This document shows positions 63,785 through 64,000 of a DNA stretch of 64,000 bases, piece after piece. The notes beneath the pieces are model-generated. The model ran no database searches and was not told where the DNA came from. It saw only the letters and a program-made list of their open reading frames with translations. The DNA is from Chryseobacterium gleum (GTDB taxonomy: Bacteria > Bacteroidota > Bacteroidia > Flavobacteriales_D > Sanyastnellaceae). A program made the position numbers and the translations under genes. Positions within the stretch are counted from its first letter, which is position 1. Every line of letters starts with the position of its first letter. Where the stretch lies: NCBI GenBank assembly GCA_945878635.1, contig CAMCTV010000002.1:1-64000 (forward strand), read 5' to 3'.

Positions 63785-64000
63785 AATTTTAAGCTTTTGC
63801 CTTTCGCTCATCACGAGCATCGCGCATGCGCAGTATGCACCTGCTCCTGCGCAGCACAAATCCGTGCTCATCATGAATGTGGTGGCCCACTTGGGCAATG
63901 GGCAAGTGTTGGAAAACGCTGCGATTGGATTTAAACAAGGAAAGATTGAATTGGTGGCGGATGCAAGAACCATTCGCTTGGCGCCCGACGCCTACGATGA
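63768..64000 (+). CDS. Exported amidohydrolase, N-terminal fragment (cut by right edge)
   Basis: The frame is open from ATG 63768 to the window end (77 complete codons). A signal peptide (KILSFCLSLITSIAHAQ) is followed by KSVLIMNVVAHLGNGQVLENAAIGFKQGKIELVAD, the N-terminal beta-sandwich of amidohydrolases. The start lies inside the end of the preceding amidohydrolase gene (17-base overlap), so the two are translated from one message. This pairing suggests they act together or arose by duplication. The catalytic part is outside the window. Confidence 0.8.
   Translation, partial: MRTTTKILSFCLSLITSIAHAQYAPAPAQHKSVLIMNVVAHLGNGQVLENAAIGFKQGKIELVADARTIRLAPDAYD

Overview
The window looks like chromosomal DNA of a Bacteroidota member, most likely a Flavobacteriales relative (Crocinitomicaceae/Cryomorphaceae-like). 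The reasons are the gliding/type IX secretion (T9SS) protein SprA, eight proteins with a complete T9SS type A C-terminal sorting domain plus a left-edge fragment of a related cargo gene, the gene orders recQ-kdsD-tatC and maeB-ruvA-sprA, a RemB/Wzi-like outer-membrane protein, and Bacteroidota-type -7 promoter boxes (TAnnTTTG) in place of Shine-Dalgarno-rich leaders. No tRNA, rRNA, CRISPR array, insertion sequence or prophage was seen. Coding density is high: no gene-free stretch exceeds 150 bases.

Layout. Bases 1-13997 are mostly minus-strand single-gene units for secreted T9SS cargo: a MopE-type repeat protein (partial), an M43-like metalloprotease, two related adhesin-like proteins and a mosaic 1413-residue protein. 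Most have their own promoter box and hairpin terminator. A plus-strand NMN/nicotinamide riboside salvage pair (pnuC-nadR) and pgk sit inside this block. Bases 14048-18169 hold tatC-kdsD divergent from recQ. Bases 18277-25137 hold one 2286-residue, aspartate-rich, multiply duplicated T9SS cargo protein. Bases 25275-36695 are plus strand: rel (ppGpp), fur, purA, an OstA/LptA-like protein, glyA, a thioredoxin-fold DUF255 protein, two unknown secreted proteins and a cytochrome c-copper monooxygenase fusion. ruvC is convergent with that block. Bases 37271-42899 look like a surface-polysaccharide operon (glycosyltransferase, orphan DppC-type permease, GDP-fucose synthase, RemB/Wzi-like protein, WecA-like transferase), followed by a small T9SS cargo gene. 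Minus strand 43662-54970 carries sprA, ruvA, maeB and an epimerase. Plus strand 55011-64000 carries uvrC, a class A penicillin-binding protein, the two scoAB subunits and two amidohydrolases, the last one cut by the window edge.

How the genes fit together. SprA is the outer-membrane channel of T9SS, so the cargo proteins encoded nearby are its expected clients. TatC, the LptA-like protein, KdsD, the glycan operon and the penicillin-binding protein all serve the cell envelope.

The most interesting signals are: (1) an apparent split in promoter placement, with boxes 4-7 bases before the start codon for housekeeping genes (nearly leaderless) but about 17-24 bases before it for secreted cargo genes; (2) a secreted fusion of a mono-heme cytochrome c with a PHM-type copper monooxygenase; (3) a class A penicillin-binding protein with a four-cysteine insertion; (4) recent internal duplications in the giant repeat protein; and (5) ruvA and sprA abutting in the same frame across one stop codon. 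All of this was read by eye. No database search or structure prediction was run.
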